Shown piece after piece: positions 1-8,561 of a DNA stretch of 64,000 nucleotides (positions are counted from its first letter, which is position 1; each line of letters begins with the position of its first letter). Under the pieces are notes generated by a model that was given only the letters and a program-made list of their open reading frames with translations, did not search any database and was not told the origin of the DNA. The stretch is from the NCBI RefSeq assembly GCF_900176355.1, contig NZ_FWXI01000002.1:124001-188000 (forward strand), in the 5' to 3' direction. The translations under genes were made by a program, and so were the position numbers. Origin of the DNA: Sporomusa malonica (GTDB taxonomy: Bacteria > Bacillota > Negativicutes > Sporomusales > Sporomusaceae).

Positions 1-1
1 A

Positions 2-379
2 ATGCATAGCGGTGAGGATATGCCTGTAGTATCACCAGACAAAACAGTAAAAGAAGCCCTCTTTGCCATAACAGCCCACGGTCTTGGCGCGGTAGTCGTT
101 GTGGATAGCCTGGATACCATGCTATTACTAGGTCTCCTAACTGACGGTGATATCCGCCGCAGTCTGGAAAAAGGACATGAATTCTTAGATAAACCTGTTG
201 CTGAACTGATGACCAGAAAGCCACGAACAATCACTAAAGATAAGCTGGCCGCCCATGCTTTAAATATCATGGAAAAGAACAAACCACGCCCCATCACCCT
301 GCTGCCAGTAGTTGACAGCCAGTTTCGGGCGATTGGCATTATTCACCTTACTGACTTATTGCGTCAAGGAGTGGTATAA
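2..379 (+). CDS. kdsD: Arabinose-5-phosphate isomerase KdsD, C-terminal part (cut by window start)
   Basis: The visible 125 residues are a tandem CBS-domain pair, seen in the two G-x-LTDGDIRR / G-I-I-H-L-T-D-L-L type repeats near residues 43-52 and 112-120. In KdsD this pair follows a SIS isomerase domain that converts ribulose 5-phosphate to arabinose 5-phosphate, the first committed step to Kdo. The SIS domain would lie upstream of the window, so the first ATG here is internal and not a start. The stop overlaps the next start (TAATG), and that next gene is kdsC, which supports kdsD over other CBS proteins. The identification rests on the C-terminal pair plus context. Confidence 0.85.
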   Translation: MHSGEDMPVVSPDKTVKEALFAITAHGLGAVVVVDSLDTMLLLGLLTDGDIRRSLEKGHEFLDKPVAELMTRKPRTITKDKLAAHALNIMEKNKPRPITLLPVVDSQFRAIGIIHLTDLLRQGVV

Positions 380-924
380 TGGATAGTGTCTCATGTGCAA
401 AAAAGGTCAAACTACTCATCTTTGATGTTGATGGTGTATTGACCGGCGGGCATATTATCTTTAGCCAGGACGGCGAAGCCCTAAAAGCCTTTCACTGTCA
501 GGATGGTATGGGGATTTCCCTTGCCCACAAGGCAGGGATAAAGACGGCAATCATCACCGGACGCGAAAGCGAAATCGTCCGCCGCCGCGGTGCCGAACTC
601 AAAATCGGCGATGTATATCAAGGCGCTATGGACAAGGTCATTGCGCTGCGCGAACTCATGGCTAAACATGAAATTGCATTAGATCAGATTGCCTATGTCG
701 GCGATGACATTAATGATCTTCCCGTCATGGTACAAGTCGGCCTGCCGTGCGCTGTTGCCAATGCCGTGCCCGAAGTACAGGCAGTGGCTAAATACATCTC
801 AACCCGCCAAGGCGGTAACGGCGCTGTTCGTGATATCGTTGAATATATTTTAAAAGCGCAAGGCTTATGGGATGGTATTATTGCCGAGTATATGAGAACA
901 GATCGGTTTTCGCTTAATCAGTAG
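379..924 (+). CDS. kdsC: 3-deoxy-D-manno-octulosonate 8-phosphate phosphatase KdsC
   Basis: This 181-residue HAD-family phosphatase is of normal length for KdsC and lacks a cap domain. It shows HAD motif I (DVDGVLTGG, nucleophile D16 and general acid D18), motif II around T60-G61-R62, K86, and motif IV GDDINDL at 108-114. It removes phosphate from Kdo 8-phosphate in the cytoplasm to give Kdo for the LPS inner core. Its start overlaps the kdsD stop, so the two are translationally coupled. A generic HAD phosphatase is the alternative, but the motif set and the neighbour make KdsC very likely. Confidence 0.95.
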   Translation: MDSVSCAKKVKLLIFDVDGVLTGGHIIFSQDGEALKAFHCQDGMGISLAHKAGIKTAIITGRESEIVRRRGAELKIGDVYQGAMDKVIALRELMAKHEIALDQIAYVGDDINDLPVMVQVGLPCAVANAVPEVQAVAKYISTRQGGNGAVRDIVEYILKAQGLWDGIIAEYMRTDRFSLNQ

Positions 925-958
925 ACACTAATCCCACAACCAAGAAAGGAGCAGACAC

Positions 959-1840
959 ATGTCAAATGAATGGCAATATCACATATGGAAACTGGCCAGC
1001 CGCTTGGTGTGCCTGCTGCCGCACTCAGTGATACTCGCTACCGGCAGACTGCTCGGACGTCTCTACTACCGTGTGGCTAGAAAGCAGCGTAACCGTGCAC
1101 TTAAACAGATCAAAGAGCGTCTCGATTTACCTCAAACTGAAGCTGAAACAATAATCCAAAACTCGTTTCTCAAGCTGGGACAGACTTTTCTCGAAGTCCT
1201 CCATATGCCTGCTTTGACCCGAGAAAACTTCAAACGCTATGTTACCTTTGAAAACCGCCATTACCTCACAGAAGCTTTAGCACAGCAAAAAGGCGTTGTG
1301 TTTCTGACAGGCCATCTTGGCAACTGGGAATGGTTCGGCGCAGCCTTGGCTCTGGAAGGCTTTCCGGTGGCTGACATCGTGAAACGCCAGCCAAACGACC
1401 AACATACCCGTATATTGAACGAACAACGCCAAATGTTCGGTATAGAAATCTTTGCCAGCGGTACAAGCGAAATAATAGGAGCTGCCAAAGCCCTAAAGAA
1501 GGGCAAGCTCTTGGCGTTTTTCGCCGACCAGGACGCCGGCCATGAAGGGGTATTTATTGACTTTTTAGGCAAACCGGCGGCAACTCATCTTGGGCCAGCC
1601 GTTTTTGCCCGCAAGTTTAAGTCACCTGTTGTACCTGGCTTTATTGTCCGAAACCCTGACGGTACTCACCGCATCCTACTGCAACCGCCTATTTACTATG
1701 AAGATACCGGCAACCCTGATGCCGATCTATATAACCTGACTGAACGTATGACCAAAATCATTGAATCAGCAGTCAAAAACTACCCTGATGAATGGTTGTG
1801 GTTTAAAAAGCGCTGGAATACTGAGGTGAAGTCTCCTTGA
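959..1840 (+). CDS. lpxL: Lipid A late acyltransferase (LpxL/HtrB family)
   Basis: A 293-residue membrane-associated acyltransferase of the LpxL/LpxM (HtrB) family. The catalytic H-x4-E motif is HLGNWE at residues 119-124, and the N-terminus (about 10-35) is hydrophobic and basic as in family members. It should transfer a secondary acyl chain to Kdo2-lipid IVA at the inner membrane. The start has a good ribosome binding site (GAAAGGAG, 8 bases before ATG). It lies between Kdo synthesis and LPS export genes, which fits. The acyl chain used, and whether it acts like LpxL or LpxM, cannot be read from sequence. Confidence 0.9.
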   Translation: MSNEWQYHIWKLASRLVCLLPHSVILATGRLLGRLYYRVARKQRNRALKQIKERLDLPQTEAETIIQNSFLKLGQTFLEVLHMPALTRENFKRYVTFENRHYLTEALAQQKGVVFLTGHLGNWEWFGAALALEGFPVADIVKRQPNDQHTRILNEQRQMFGIEIFASGTSEIIGAAKALKKGKLLAFFADQDAGHEGVFIDFLGKPAATHLGPAVFARKFKSPVVPGFIVRNPDGTHRILLQPPIYYEDTGNPDADLYNLTERMTKIIESAVKNYPDEWLWFKKRWNTEVKSP

Positions 1841-2397
1841 CAAAAAAAATGTATGTAGGTATTGCGTGTGCGGTACTTATCCTGGCTGGGGGGCTCTATT
1901 ATCTCTTCTGGGGGGGGACCTCAGGCGATGCATCAACAGACCCGCAGGCAGCCCCAGTTCAGCCTGCTAACATTACTTTTGCCGGCAGCTCCATTGTTGA
2001 AGAGCAGGATGGGAAAAAATTGTGGGAACTAAGCGCTGAGACAATTGAGGCCGATGTGAATGGAAAAGTAGTTTATCTTAACAACCTTAAAGGTATATTC
2101 TATCAGGACAACGGCAGTAAGATTGATATTATTGCCAAACGTGCCACCCTTGATACCAAAACCCATGATATTTCCATGCAAGGTGATGTCAAAGCCACAG
2201 CAAGTGATGGAGCAGTATTTACTGCGGCTGAAGCCCGATGGTCTGGAGAACCCCAGGGGTTTACCGGCACAGGTGGTGTGTCGCTGACCCGGAATGGTAC
2301 CATTATTACGGGTGACAATATCATAACAGACGCCAAAATGGAAAAAGTCAAAGTCTTCGGTAAAGCCAAGGTAATCACAGGAGGGATGACACAATGA
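1837..2397 (+). CDS. lptC: LPS export protein LptC
   Basis: A 186-residue protein with one N-terminal membrane anchor (residues 5-25) followed by a periplasmic beta-jellyroll of the LptC/OstA type. LptC takes LPS from the LptBFG transporter and passes it to LptA. The start is a TTG that overlaps the upstream stop by 4 bases (TTGA), and the gene overlaps lptA by 4 bases, so this is a tightly coupled operon. Sequence conservation in LptC is low; the call leans on the anchor, the fold-type repeats such as KLWELSAETIE near 50-60, and position directly before lptA. Confidence 0.9.
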   Translation: MTKKMYVGIACAVLILAGGLYYLFWGGTSGDASTDPQAAPVQPANITFAGSSIVEEQDGKKLWELSAETIEADVNGKVVYLNNLKGIFYQDNGSKIDIIAKRATLDTKTHDISMQGDVKATASDGAVFTAAEARWSGEPQGFTGTGGVSLTRNGTIITGDNIITDAKMEKVKVFGKAKVITGGMTQ

Positions 2398-3131
2398 GAA
2401 AAAATGCTTTACTAACAGTTATGACTGCTATAGTTTTTAGCGCAGGCAGTCTGATCACCATGGCTGCACCAGAGCCTGTTGCCAAAACTCCTGTCGAGAT
2501 TGTGGCTGATTCAATTGACTATGACTCTGCCAGTGGTATTATGCTTGCCAGTGGTACCGTTCGTATCACCCAAGGCCAAGCCGTGATGACTGGTGCAAAA
2601 GCCCGGTATAATACCAAAAGCCAAGAGGGTCATCTTACTGGTGGCGTAACGGCAGTTAAAGAAGATACTACTCTGAGTGCTGCTGAAGTAAAGACATACA
2701 AAAACAATACCCAGCTAATTGCTATCGGTGATGCCATCCTGACAAAAGGGGATAAGCGTCTTACCGGTCCCAGGATAGAGTATTTTTCCGATACCCAATA
2801 TGCCTTGGTACCCGAAAACGGGAGAATTGAAATGCCTGACGGTACCATGACTGCTGACAAAATCGAAGCCTTCATTGCCGAAAATAGCGCTACCGGTACC
2901 GGGTCAGTCCATATTGTCAGCTCGGTGCGTAAACTGGATGCAACGGCTAATACGGCCACCTACTATGGTGAACCCAAAGGCCAGAGTAAAGTTATCTTAA
3001 ACGGCAATGCGCACGCCGTCCAGGACGGCAACATCCTGACAGGTGAAACACTGACACTGCGTCTTGACGAAAAGGCTATGGATGCGCAGGGACAAGGCGG
3101 TCGCACGAAACTTATCATTACTCCGCAATAG
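2394..3131 (+). CDS. lptA: LPS transport periplasmic bridge protein LptA
   Basis: A 245-residue exported protein with a signal peptide ending near A25 and an OstA-type beta-jellyroll. Repeating segments of the kind [17 protein letters not shown] (about 41-57) are typical of LptA and the LptD N-domain, where LPS acyl chains ride through a chain of jellyrolls across the periplasm. It is somewhat longer than E. coli LptA (185 residues), allowing an extra jellyroll turn. It overlaps lptC by 4 bases and is followed by lptB 43 bases downstream. Confidence 0.92.
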   Translation: MRKNALLTVMTAIVFSAGSLITMAAPEPVAKTPVEIVADSIDYDSASGIMLASGTVRITQGQAVMTGAKARYNTKSQEGHLTGGVTAVKEDTTLSAAEVKTYKNNTQLIAIGDAILTKGDKRLTGPRIEYFSDTQYALVPENGRIEMPDGTMTADKIEAFIAENSATGTGSVHIVSSVRKLDATANTATYYGEPKGQSKVILNGNAHAVQDGNILTGETLTLRLDEKAMDAQGQGGRTKLIITPQ

Positions 3132-3174
3132 ATTCTTTCCACAAACTCTTACTAGCAGCGAGGATATTTGCGAT

Positions 3175-3894
3175 ATGTATATCGAAACCCGCGATTTGAT
3201 AAAAACCTTTAAAACCCGTAATGTAGTAAACGGTGTCAGCCTGCGTGTAGACCAGGGACAGATCGTTGGCCTTCTAGGTGCCAACGGCGCGGGGAAAACA
3301 ACTACCTTCTACATGATTGTCGGCCTTGAGCGACCCAATAGCGGCCAGATCTTCATTAACGGCGAAGAAATCACGCATATGCCCATGTACAGGCGTTCAC
3401 GCTATGGCATCGGCTATTTACCGCAGGAAGCGTCTATTTTCCGCAAACTCACAGTAGAAGACAACCTTATGGCCATCTTAGAAACAACCAAGCTGAGTAA
3501 GCTTGAAGCCAAAACCAAGATGGAAAGCCTGCTCGAAGAATTCCACGTAGCCCATGTGCGTAAACGCTACGGCTCTGAATTATCAGGTGGCGAACGCCGC
3601 CGGGTCGAGATTGCGCGTGCGCTGGCGACTGATCCGGCCTTCATTCTCTTAGATGAGCCGTTTGCTGGTGTTGACCCGATTGCCGTAGCTGACATTCAGG
3701 CCATTATCAGCTATCTCAAAGAGCGTGGCATCGGTGTGCTCATTACCGACCATAACGTTAGAGAAACCCTAAGTATTGTTGATAAAGCCTATATTCTTAA
3801 CGAAGGTCAAATCCTCATTGCTGGCGACAGCGACACCATTGCCAACAGTGAAGTCGCGAAACAGTACTACCTCGGCCACAACTTCAGCTTGTAA
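3175..3894 (+). CDS. lptB: LPS export ABC transporter ATPase LptB
   Basis: A 239-residue ABC ATPase that powers LPS extraction from the inner membrane with LptF/G. Walker A is GANGAGKTT (35-43), the signature LSGGERRR is near 138-145, and Walker [11 protein letters not shown] is near 160. The [17 protein letters not shown]-loop region is a strong LptB hallmark. I chose ATG 3175 (product starts MYIETRDL), which gives the family length and follows a GCGAGGA site. The reading frame stays open back to 3064, inside lptA, but that extension has no family-like sequence and no ribosome site. Confidence 0.96.
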   Translation: MYIETRDLIKTFKTRNVVNGVSLRVDQGQIVGLLGANGAGKTTTFYMIVGLERPNSGQIFINGEEITHMPMYRRSRYGIGYLPQEASIFRKLTVEDNLMAILETTKLSKLEAKTKMESLLEEFHVAHVRKRYGSELSGGERRRVEIARALATDPAFILLDEPFAGVDPIAVADIQAIISYLKERGIGVLITDHNVRETLSIVDKAYILNEGQILIAGDSDTIANSEVAKQYYLGHNFSL

Positions 3895-3905
3895 GGGAGA
3901 CTTCC

Positions 3906-4994
3906 ATGCGTATACTTGACAAATATATTCTCAAAGAGCTGCTGGGGCCCTTCTTTTTCGGCATAGCTGCCTTTTCCAGTGTTTTTATTGGCACCAGCAC
4001 ACTCTTTAGAATTGCCCAATATGTAACTAAATATGGCGCATCCATCCCCACCGTAACTAAGCTGTTTTTCTACAGTCTGCCTGGGATTATTGTCCTCACT
4101 TTTCCGATGTCCATGCTGTTGGCTGCGCTGCTATCGTTTGGTCGTCTGTCTGGTTCAAGCGAAATAACAGCCATGAGATCAGGCGGTCTTAGTTTCTACC
4201 GGCTGGCTGTACCTGTGATGATTACGGCCTTCGTTGTCAGCCTTGCCGCCATCGTGCTTAACGAAGAGGTTGTGCCTGCTGCTAACGCTGGTTATAGTAA
4301 CATTGTGCGCTATGAGATCGAAAAAAATACCCGCCCAAAATCACAAGAGCACATTATTGTCAAAGACGTTAAAGCAGGCCAGATAGAGCGCTTGACCTAT
4401 GCGCAGAACTTTATGTCAGATACCAACACTATGAATAAAGTATCTGTCCAGGAGTTTGAAGCCGGCAAGCTTGTCAGGGTAGAAAATGCCGAGACCGCCG
4501 TATGGACGACTGACCGCTGGATTATGTACAACGGCACAATCACTGACCTGTCGTCTGATGGCAAGGTGGGCCGCACCCTCAAATTTACAGAGCAAGTTAT
4601 GCCGATCAACAAAGAACCTAAAGCTATATCCCGCGAGCAAAAAAAGCCTGATGAAATGTCAATGAAGGAACTGAAGCAGACGATTGCTGTTTTGAAAAAA
4701 GAATACGCAAAAACCAGCAACTATGAGGTCGAACTGCACCAACGGGTAGCCATTCCGATGGCGAGCTTTGTCTTTGCGCTGATCGGAACACCCCTGGGAC
4801 TGTCACCTAACCGCTCGAGCTCCTCTATCGGTCTTGGCTTGAGTATCATCATCATCTTCATGTACTATGCAGTACTGACCGTCTCAACCGCATTAGGTCA
4901 GGGCGGAGCGATTGCCCCATTTATAGCAGCCTGGATACCTAACATAGTGGGTACACTGGTAGGCATATATTTGATATACAAGGCTTCCCGTTAA
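3906..4994 (+). CDS. lptF: LPS export permease, LptF/LptG family (single copy)
   Basis: A 362-residue permease of the YjgP/YjgQ family with three membrane helices at each end (about 12-34, 52-75, 97-120, then 283-302, 308-328 and 335-355) around a periplasmic jellyroll (about 130-265). It forms the membrane channel on which LptB acts. It starts 11 bases after lptB, behind an AAGGGAGA site. E. coli uses two different subunits, LptF and LptG; only one is seen here, so it may work as a homodimer or have a partner elsewhere in the genome. Family certain; F versus G is arbitrary. Confidence 0.92.
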   Translation: MRILDKYILKELLGPFFFGIAAFSSVFIGTSTLFRIAQYVTKYGASIPTVTKLFFYSLPGIIVLTFPMSMLLAALLSFGRLSGSSEITAMRSGGLSFYRLAVPVMITAFVVSLAAIVLNEEVVPAANAGYSNIVRYEIEKNTRPKSQEHIIVKDVKAGQIERLTYAQNFMSDTNTMNKVSVQEFEAGKLVRVENAETAVWTTDRWIMYNGTITDLSSDGKVGRTLKFTEQVMPINKEPKAISREQKKPDEMSMKELKQTIAVLKKEYAKTSNYEVELHQRVAIPMASFVFALIGTPLGLSPNRSSSSIGLGLSIIIIFMYYAVLTVSTALGQGGAIAPFIAAWIPNIVGTLVGIYLIYKASR

Positions 4995-5038
4995 TACAAT
5001 TGGTGAATCCCCTGTAACCCCGAGAGAGGAGGGATATC

Positions 5039-6310
5039 ATGTACGGTTTAGCCCTAATTGCCATAATTGCCGTTATGGGCGGTGCCATCGCCTATATTGG
5101 TGATAAACTAGGAACTAAAGTCGGTAAGAAAAAACTCAGTATCTTTGGCCTCAGGCCAAAACACACCTCAATCATTGTCACCATCGTCACCGGTATTCTT
5201 ATCTCGGCGACTACCTTAGGTGTAATGACTGCCATATCCTGGGACGTCCGTACTGCATTGTTTGGCATGGAAGAGCTCAAGGCGGAACTGGTATCCCTAA
5301 ACAGTGAAGTGGATGTTAAAACCAATGAACTTGAACTCAGTCGCGCGGCCCTTGAGACCAAAACCCAGGAATATATTGCAATCAATACAAAAGTAAAAGA
5401 AACAGCCGCACATTTAATACAAATTATGGCAGAACTTGATGAAGTAACAGGCGAGCGTGACCGGGCAGCAGCAGCCTTAAGCCTGCTGCAGTCAGACTAT
5501 TCCCTGGCGCAGCGCGACCTTGCCAAATATCAAGGTGATATTAAGAGTCTCCAGGCAACAAAAAACGAACTTGACAGCCGCATTGCCGGTCTTAACACCA
5601 AGATGAACGAACTGAATACAGCCAAGACAGCGCTGCAGACAGATGTTGACCGTCTGAACGAGTTGGCCGTTAGCCTGAAAAAAGGTCTCCAGATTGTCCG
5701 GGAAGGTACAGTTGTATTCAGAACCGGCGAAGTGCTGTCAACCTCAGTTATCGAGGGTGGCAAATCTCCGGAAGATACGGCCAAAATGCTGGGTGAGTCA
5801 GTATACAAAACCAATGTACTGATTCTTGATAAACTTGGGGTAGCTGACAAAAAACTTGAAGTGCTCTGGATTGCCCGTTCTGAGTTTGACCAAGCGGCAG
5901 CTTTGATTGCTGAAACCAATCAGGCAGTCATTGTCCGGATCTCAACAGTGGGTAATACCGTATATGGTGAACCGGTAATTGGGCGACTTGAACTGTTTCC
6001 TAACCACCTGGTGTATAATAAGGGCGAGGTTGTATACAGCGAAGTCGTTAACGCTCCGAGAGACGCGCAGCAGGCAGAAGAGGTTGTTATGGGTTTCCTG
6101 CAGAAAGTAAACACGACCGCTGTTAATCAAGGAATATTACCAGACCCTATTCAGGGCACAGTAGGCAGCATGAGCGGCGCACAGCTCTTTGAGAGCGTCA
6201 ACCGGGTAAAACGCTACAGCGGCAAAATAGAACTCACTGCGGTCGCTAAAACCGACACCTACACAGCAGGTCCGCTGCAAATTGAGATCCGCATCAAAAG
6301 CGGTCTCTAA
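5039..6310 (+). CDS. DUF3084-type membrane-anchored coiled-coil protein
   Basis: A 423-residue protein with two hydrophobic segments (1-20 and 48-70) and a long heptad-rich coiled coil (about 75-215) carrying the signature K-L-G-x-K-V-G-K-K-K-L-S-I-F-G-L-R-P-K-H-T near 24-44. This matches DUF3084 proteins, which are found in diderm Firmicutes and Cyanobacteria and often sit beside Lpt or other envelope genes. Function is unknown. A role as a periplasmic spacer or envelope scaffold is my inference from topology and its place at the end of the Lpt operon. It starts after an AGAGAGGAGGG site and is followed by a strong terminator. Confidence 0.8.
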   Translation: MYGLALIAIIAVMGGAIAYIGDKLGTKVGKKKLSIFGLRPKHTSIIVTIVTGILISATTLGVMTAISWDVRTALFGMEELKAELVSLNSEVDVKTNELELSRAALETKTQEYIAINTKVKETAAHLIQIMAELDEVTGERDRAAAALSLLQSDYSLAQRDLAKYQGDIKSLQATKNELDSRIAGLNTKMNELNTAKTALQTDVDRLNELAVSLKKGLQIVREGTVVFRTGEVLSTSVIEGGKSPEDTAKMLGESVYKTNVLILDKLGVADKKLEVLWIARSEFDQAAALIAETNQAVIVRISTVGNTVYGEPVIGRLELFPNHLVYNKGEVVYSEVVNAPRDAQQAEEVVMGFLQKVNTTAVNQGILPDPIQGTVGSMSGAQLFESVNRVKRYSGKIELTAVAKTDTYTAGPLQIEIRIKSGL

Positions 6311-6333
6311 AAAGTTAACATAATATACCTGTT

Positions 6334-6371
6334 AAGAATCCTGTTTATTAAGCAGGATTCTTTCTTTTTTT
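6334..6371 (+). terminator. Rho-independent terminator after the Lpt operon
   Basis: A perfect 10-bp stem (AAGAATCCTG with CAGGATTCTT) with a 9-base loop, followed by a T-rich tract. It closes the kdsD-to-DUF3084 operon. Confidence 0.95.
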
Positions 6372-6390
6372 GCAGAATACATAGTAACAT

Positions 6391-6436
6391 GAAAGTTAGT
6401 TATGTAAATTGCATAACTACAAGAGACATAACTTTC
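6391..6436. promoter_or_regulatory. Compound inverted repeat upstream of first OmpM promoter
   Basis: Outer arms GAAAGTTA (6391-6398) and TAACTTTC (6429-6436) enclose an inner hairpin GTTATG (6399-6404) / CATAAC (6412-6417); CATAAC recurs at 6427-6432. It lies about 70 bases upstream of the -35 box at 6507. It is not followed by a T tract on the + strand. It could be a binding site for a regulator acting on the porin promoter; no regulator can be named. Confidence 0.45.
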
Positions 6437-6506
6437 AATGTTGAATAATAAGCCGTAAAATAAGGGTTTTACCAAAAACTACATGCGGCAAAACCACCTA
6501 TAAACA

Positions 6507-6535
6507 TTGAAAATGTCTCAACATTATGTTAAGAT
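6507..6535 (+). promoter_or_regulatory. Predicted sigma-A promoter for first OmpM gene
   Basis: TTGAAA (6507-6512), exactly 17 bases, then TAAGAT (6530-6535). Transcription would begin near 6542, giving a leader of about 175 bases. Unlike the two downstream porin genes, no sigma-H-like element is seen here. Confidence 0.6.
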
Positions 6536-6541
6536 AAATCC

Positions 6542-6717
6542 TGCGGAATGCGGCAGGTGCGTATCGAGAAAAAAGCCCTGCAAAGAGAGGAAGGACAGAT
6601 TGAGGAAACGTGGAAACTCATTCGATGCCATCCCCCTTGAGCGGGTAGACCTCCCGATATGTCGGTGGCAACACCCGCAAATTTAAAATAAATTAAATTT
6701 CAAGGGGGATACTTCAA
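6542..6717 (+). promoter_or_regulatory. OmpM leader A: motif plus Shine-Dalgarno-sequestering helix
   Basis: The leader contains the motif TGAGGAAACGTGGAAACTCA (6601-6620), shared with the leaders at 8663 and 10146. Downstream, ATCCCCCTTGA (6630-6640) is the exact reverse complement of TCAAGGGGGAT (6700-6710), which holds the ribosome binding site of the porin at 6718. This 11-bp helix would block translation. Between the two arms is a second possible hairpin, GCGGGT (6641-6646) with ACCCGC (6673-6678). Such pairing in all three porin leaders is unlikely to be chance. Structure is predicted by eye only. Confidence 0.65.
6610..6648 (+). CDS. Putative 12-residue leader peptide (uORF A)
   Basis: GTG at 6610 follows TGAGGA with ideal spacing and encodes METHSMPSPLSG before TAG at 6646. 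The reading frame runs directly over the anti-Shine-Dalgarno strand (6630-6640). Two other OmpM leaders have an upstream frame starting M-D-T at the same place in the motif. A ribosome on this frame would open the sequestering helix of the porin mRNA. Translation is an inference. Confidence 0.45.
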   Translation: METHSMPSPLSG

Positions 6718-7842
6718 ATGAACAAAAGACTTCTTAAAGTAGCAGTTACAACTGCACTTACAGTAGCTTTCGCCGTTCCGGCTTTCGCTAACCCATTCTC
6801 CGATGTTCCTGCAAAACACTGGGCTTATGACGCTGTAAACAAGTTGGCTAAAGCCGGTGTAGTAACAGGCTTCGGCGACGGCACCTACAAAGGTGACAAA
6901 ACTGTTTCCCGTTACGAAATGGCTTCCATGATCGCTACTGCAATGCAAAAGAGTCTGAACAACGACCAAAAAGAAACCGTTGACAAACTGTCCAAAGAGT
7001 TCGCTACCGAATTGAACGAAATGGGCGTAAAGATTGAATCTCTTGACAAAAAAGTGGACAACATGGTTAAAATCTCCGGTGACGCTCGTGTTCGTTACGG
7101 TGATAACACAACTCAAGATACCGACTTCCGTGCTCGTGTAAACTTTGACGGCAAAATTAGCGATAACCTCAAATTTAACGCTCGTCTGACCACTGGCAAT
7201 ATCGGCTACGATGTTAAACCTGCTCAAGGTGGTACTCAAGGCAATATCATTCTTGACACTGCTAACGTAACCTTCAATGCTCTTGGTTTGACTAACACCA
7301 TTGGTCGTCAAGACCTTAAGCTGGGTAATGGCTTCCTGTTTGATACCAGCCTGAACGCTGTTGCAACTCAAGCTGGTGGCTTGAAATTAGTTGCTGGCCG
7401 CGATGGCAGTGCAGATATCATGGCAGCTCAATATGGTACTAATCTGATGGGCGCTAAAGTAACTGCTAACTATATGAAGAAAGATGCTACCGAGTTCTAT
7501 GGTGCTAACACTTCCTTCAACCTGTTAAACGGTGTAACTGCTAATGCCGAGTTCTATCAAAACAGTGATGACGCTAAGGCTTCCGCATATGGCGTGAAAA
7601 TTAACAAACTTGGTCTGTCCGCAATGTATCGCGATGTTGACAATGGAATGATGACTGGTTACTCCACTCTTCAAAACGATATGGACAAAGCTTCAATTGG
7701 TGCTGGTTTCAAAGGTATGGAATACCAGCTTGAAAAAGCAATTGACAAAAATGCTAACCTGGTTGTTAAATACCAAGACTTCGAAAAACAAGATGGTACA
7801 GATATCGCCCGTACCCAAGCTACTGTTAACGTTAAATTCTAA
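6718..7842 (+). CDS. ompM: OmpM-type SLH-domain outer-membrane porin (paralogue 1)
   Basis: 374 residues: signal peptide (1-24, cleavage after AFA), one S-layer-homology domain (NPFSDVPAKHWAYDAV through VSRYEMASMI, about 25-75), a short helical or coiled segment (85-118), then a beta-barrel rich in alternating residues and ending in the aromatic VNVKF. In Negativicutes such proteins attach the outer membrane to polyamine-modified peptidoglycan through the SLH domain and form pores. Codon use is strongly biased toward a small set of codons, as in abundant proteins. The ribosome binding site is AAGGGGG at 6702-6708, within a predicted inhibitory helix. It has its own promoter and terminator. 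Confidence 0.92.
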   Translation: MNKRLLKVAVTTALTVAFAVPAFANPFSDVPAKHWAYDAVNKLAKAGVVTGFGDGTYKGDKTVSRYEMASMIATAMQKSLNNDQKETVDKLSKEFATELNEMGVKIESLDKKVDNMVKISGDARVRYGDNTTQDTDFRARVNFDGKISDNLKFNARLTTGNIGYDVKPAQGGTQGNIILDTANVTFNALGLTNTIGRQDLKLGNGFLFDTSLNAVATQAGGLKLVAGRDGSADIMAAQYGTNLMGAKVTANYMKKDATEFYGANTSFNLLNGVTANAEFYQNSDDAKASAYGVKINKLGLSAMYRDVDNGMMTGYSTLQNDMDKASIGAGFKGMEYQLEKAIDKNANLVVKYQDFEKQDGTDIARTQATVNVKF

Positions 7843-7860
7843 TAAAGCATTCCGCAGCAA

Positions 7861-7887
7861 AAGGACGCCCCTCGTGGCGTCCTTTTT
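7861..7887 (+). terminator. Rho-independent terminator after first OmpM gene
   Basis: Stem AAGGACGCC / GGCGTCCTT, 6-base loop, then TTT. Immediately downstream of the porin stop. Confidence 0.95.
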
Positions 7888-7970
7888 GTATTGTCCAGTA
7901 TTCTGTGGTATCATCAAAAAGAGGAAACCTTTACTAATGAACAGCATATAGTGATAGGGGGCAAAACCTA

Positions 7971-8384
7971 ATGCAGGAAAACCTAGTCTTATCTATCGAC
8001 CCAGGCCGGGAAAAGTGTGGTATTGCCGTAGTACATAAAGAACTTGGCATCATCCATAAAGCAATTATCCCTACTACCGAACTCATCACCACAGTGGCAA
8101 CCTTGGCTGCAGCCTACAACCTAACAACCGCAGTCATTGGCGACGGTACCTCATCCCAGACTGCACGAAAGTCACTTGCCGCAATCGCAGTCAACGGTCA
8201 AAAGCTCACCATCACTCCTGTCAACGAGCATCACTCCACAGACGAGGCCCGTAAACGCTACTGGGTCAATAATCCGCCCCAAGGCTTAAAACGCCTCATA
8301 CCCACCAGCATGCAAGTGCCACCAGTCCCGGTAGATGATTACGTTGCCGTAATTCTTGCCGAGCGCTATTTTTCAGGACTATGA
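7971..8384 (+). CDS. YqgF/RuvX-like RNase H-fold protein
   Basis: A 137-residue protein with the first YqgF/RuvX motif as SIDPGREKCGIAVV (9-22), a central strand ending VIGDGTSSQ (about 58-66), a conserved E (NEHHST, near 86) and a final acidic motif VDDYVAVILAERYF (120-133). These match the acidic residues of the RNase H-like fold used by RuvX (16S rRNA 5' maturation) and related resolvases. It differs enough from canonical RuvX (DPGREKCG in place of the usual DxGxKRIG) that I call it a divergent relative. The start is ATG 7971 after AGGGGGC. It stands alone between porin genes. Confidence 0.75.
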   Translation: MQENLVLSIDPGREKCGIAVVHKELGIIHKAIIPTTELITTVATLAAAYNLTTAVIGDGTSSQTARKSLAAIAVNGQKLTITPVNEHHSTDEARKRYWVNNPPQGLKRLIPTSMQVPPVPVDDYVAVILAERYFSGL

Positions 8385-8406
8385 CTATAATCATACTCCC
8401 CAAATC

Positions 8407-8435
8407 GTCATTGCGAGCGCTAGCGTGGCAATCTC
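8407..8435. repeat. REP-like palindromic unit
   Basis: GTCATTGCGAGCGCTAGCG followed by TGGCAATCTC: a palindrome with ATTGC/GCAAT arms. The same unit occurs as inverted pairs at 30005-30069 and 31044-31135. This family of intergenic repeats (ATTGCGAGG...GCAATC) is common in many bacterial genomes. It lies just after the YqgF-like gene in a 363-base gap; the rest of that gap is the promoter and leader of the second porin. Confidence 0.8.
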
Positions 8436-8528
8436 ACCCCATGGCCTCCCTGCAGCCATATTTTCTATGAATTTTGTTGACCAGTGCAAAAAAATGTTAT
8501 TTTCTTGTTAAATTTTTCTAAATAATAA

Positions 8529-8555
8529 GAAGGAATTTATACCCAGACGTAGAAT
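8529..8555 (+). promoter_or_regulatory. Sigma-H-like promoter for second OmpM gene
   Basis: GAAGGAATT, 11 bases, then GTAGAAT. This fits the Bacillus sigma-H consensus RNAGGAWWW-N11/12-RNNGAAT at every defined position. The third porin has the same arrangement at 10088-10114, with matching bases in and around both boxes. There is no credible sigma-A pair at this spacing. Confidence 0.6.
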
Positions 8556-8561
8556 ACACTA

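Noticed and set aside
3064..3174. Longer LptB reading frame starting inside lptA
   Set aside because: The added residues are not LptB-like and the known N-terminus begins at 3175.
6542..6717. Known riboswitch class (c-di-GMP, cobalamin, FMN) in the OmpM leaders
   Set aside because: I compared the conserved elements I remember for these classes and found no match.
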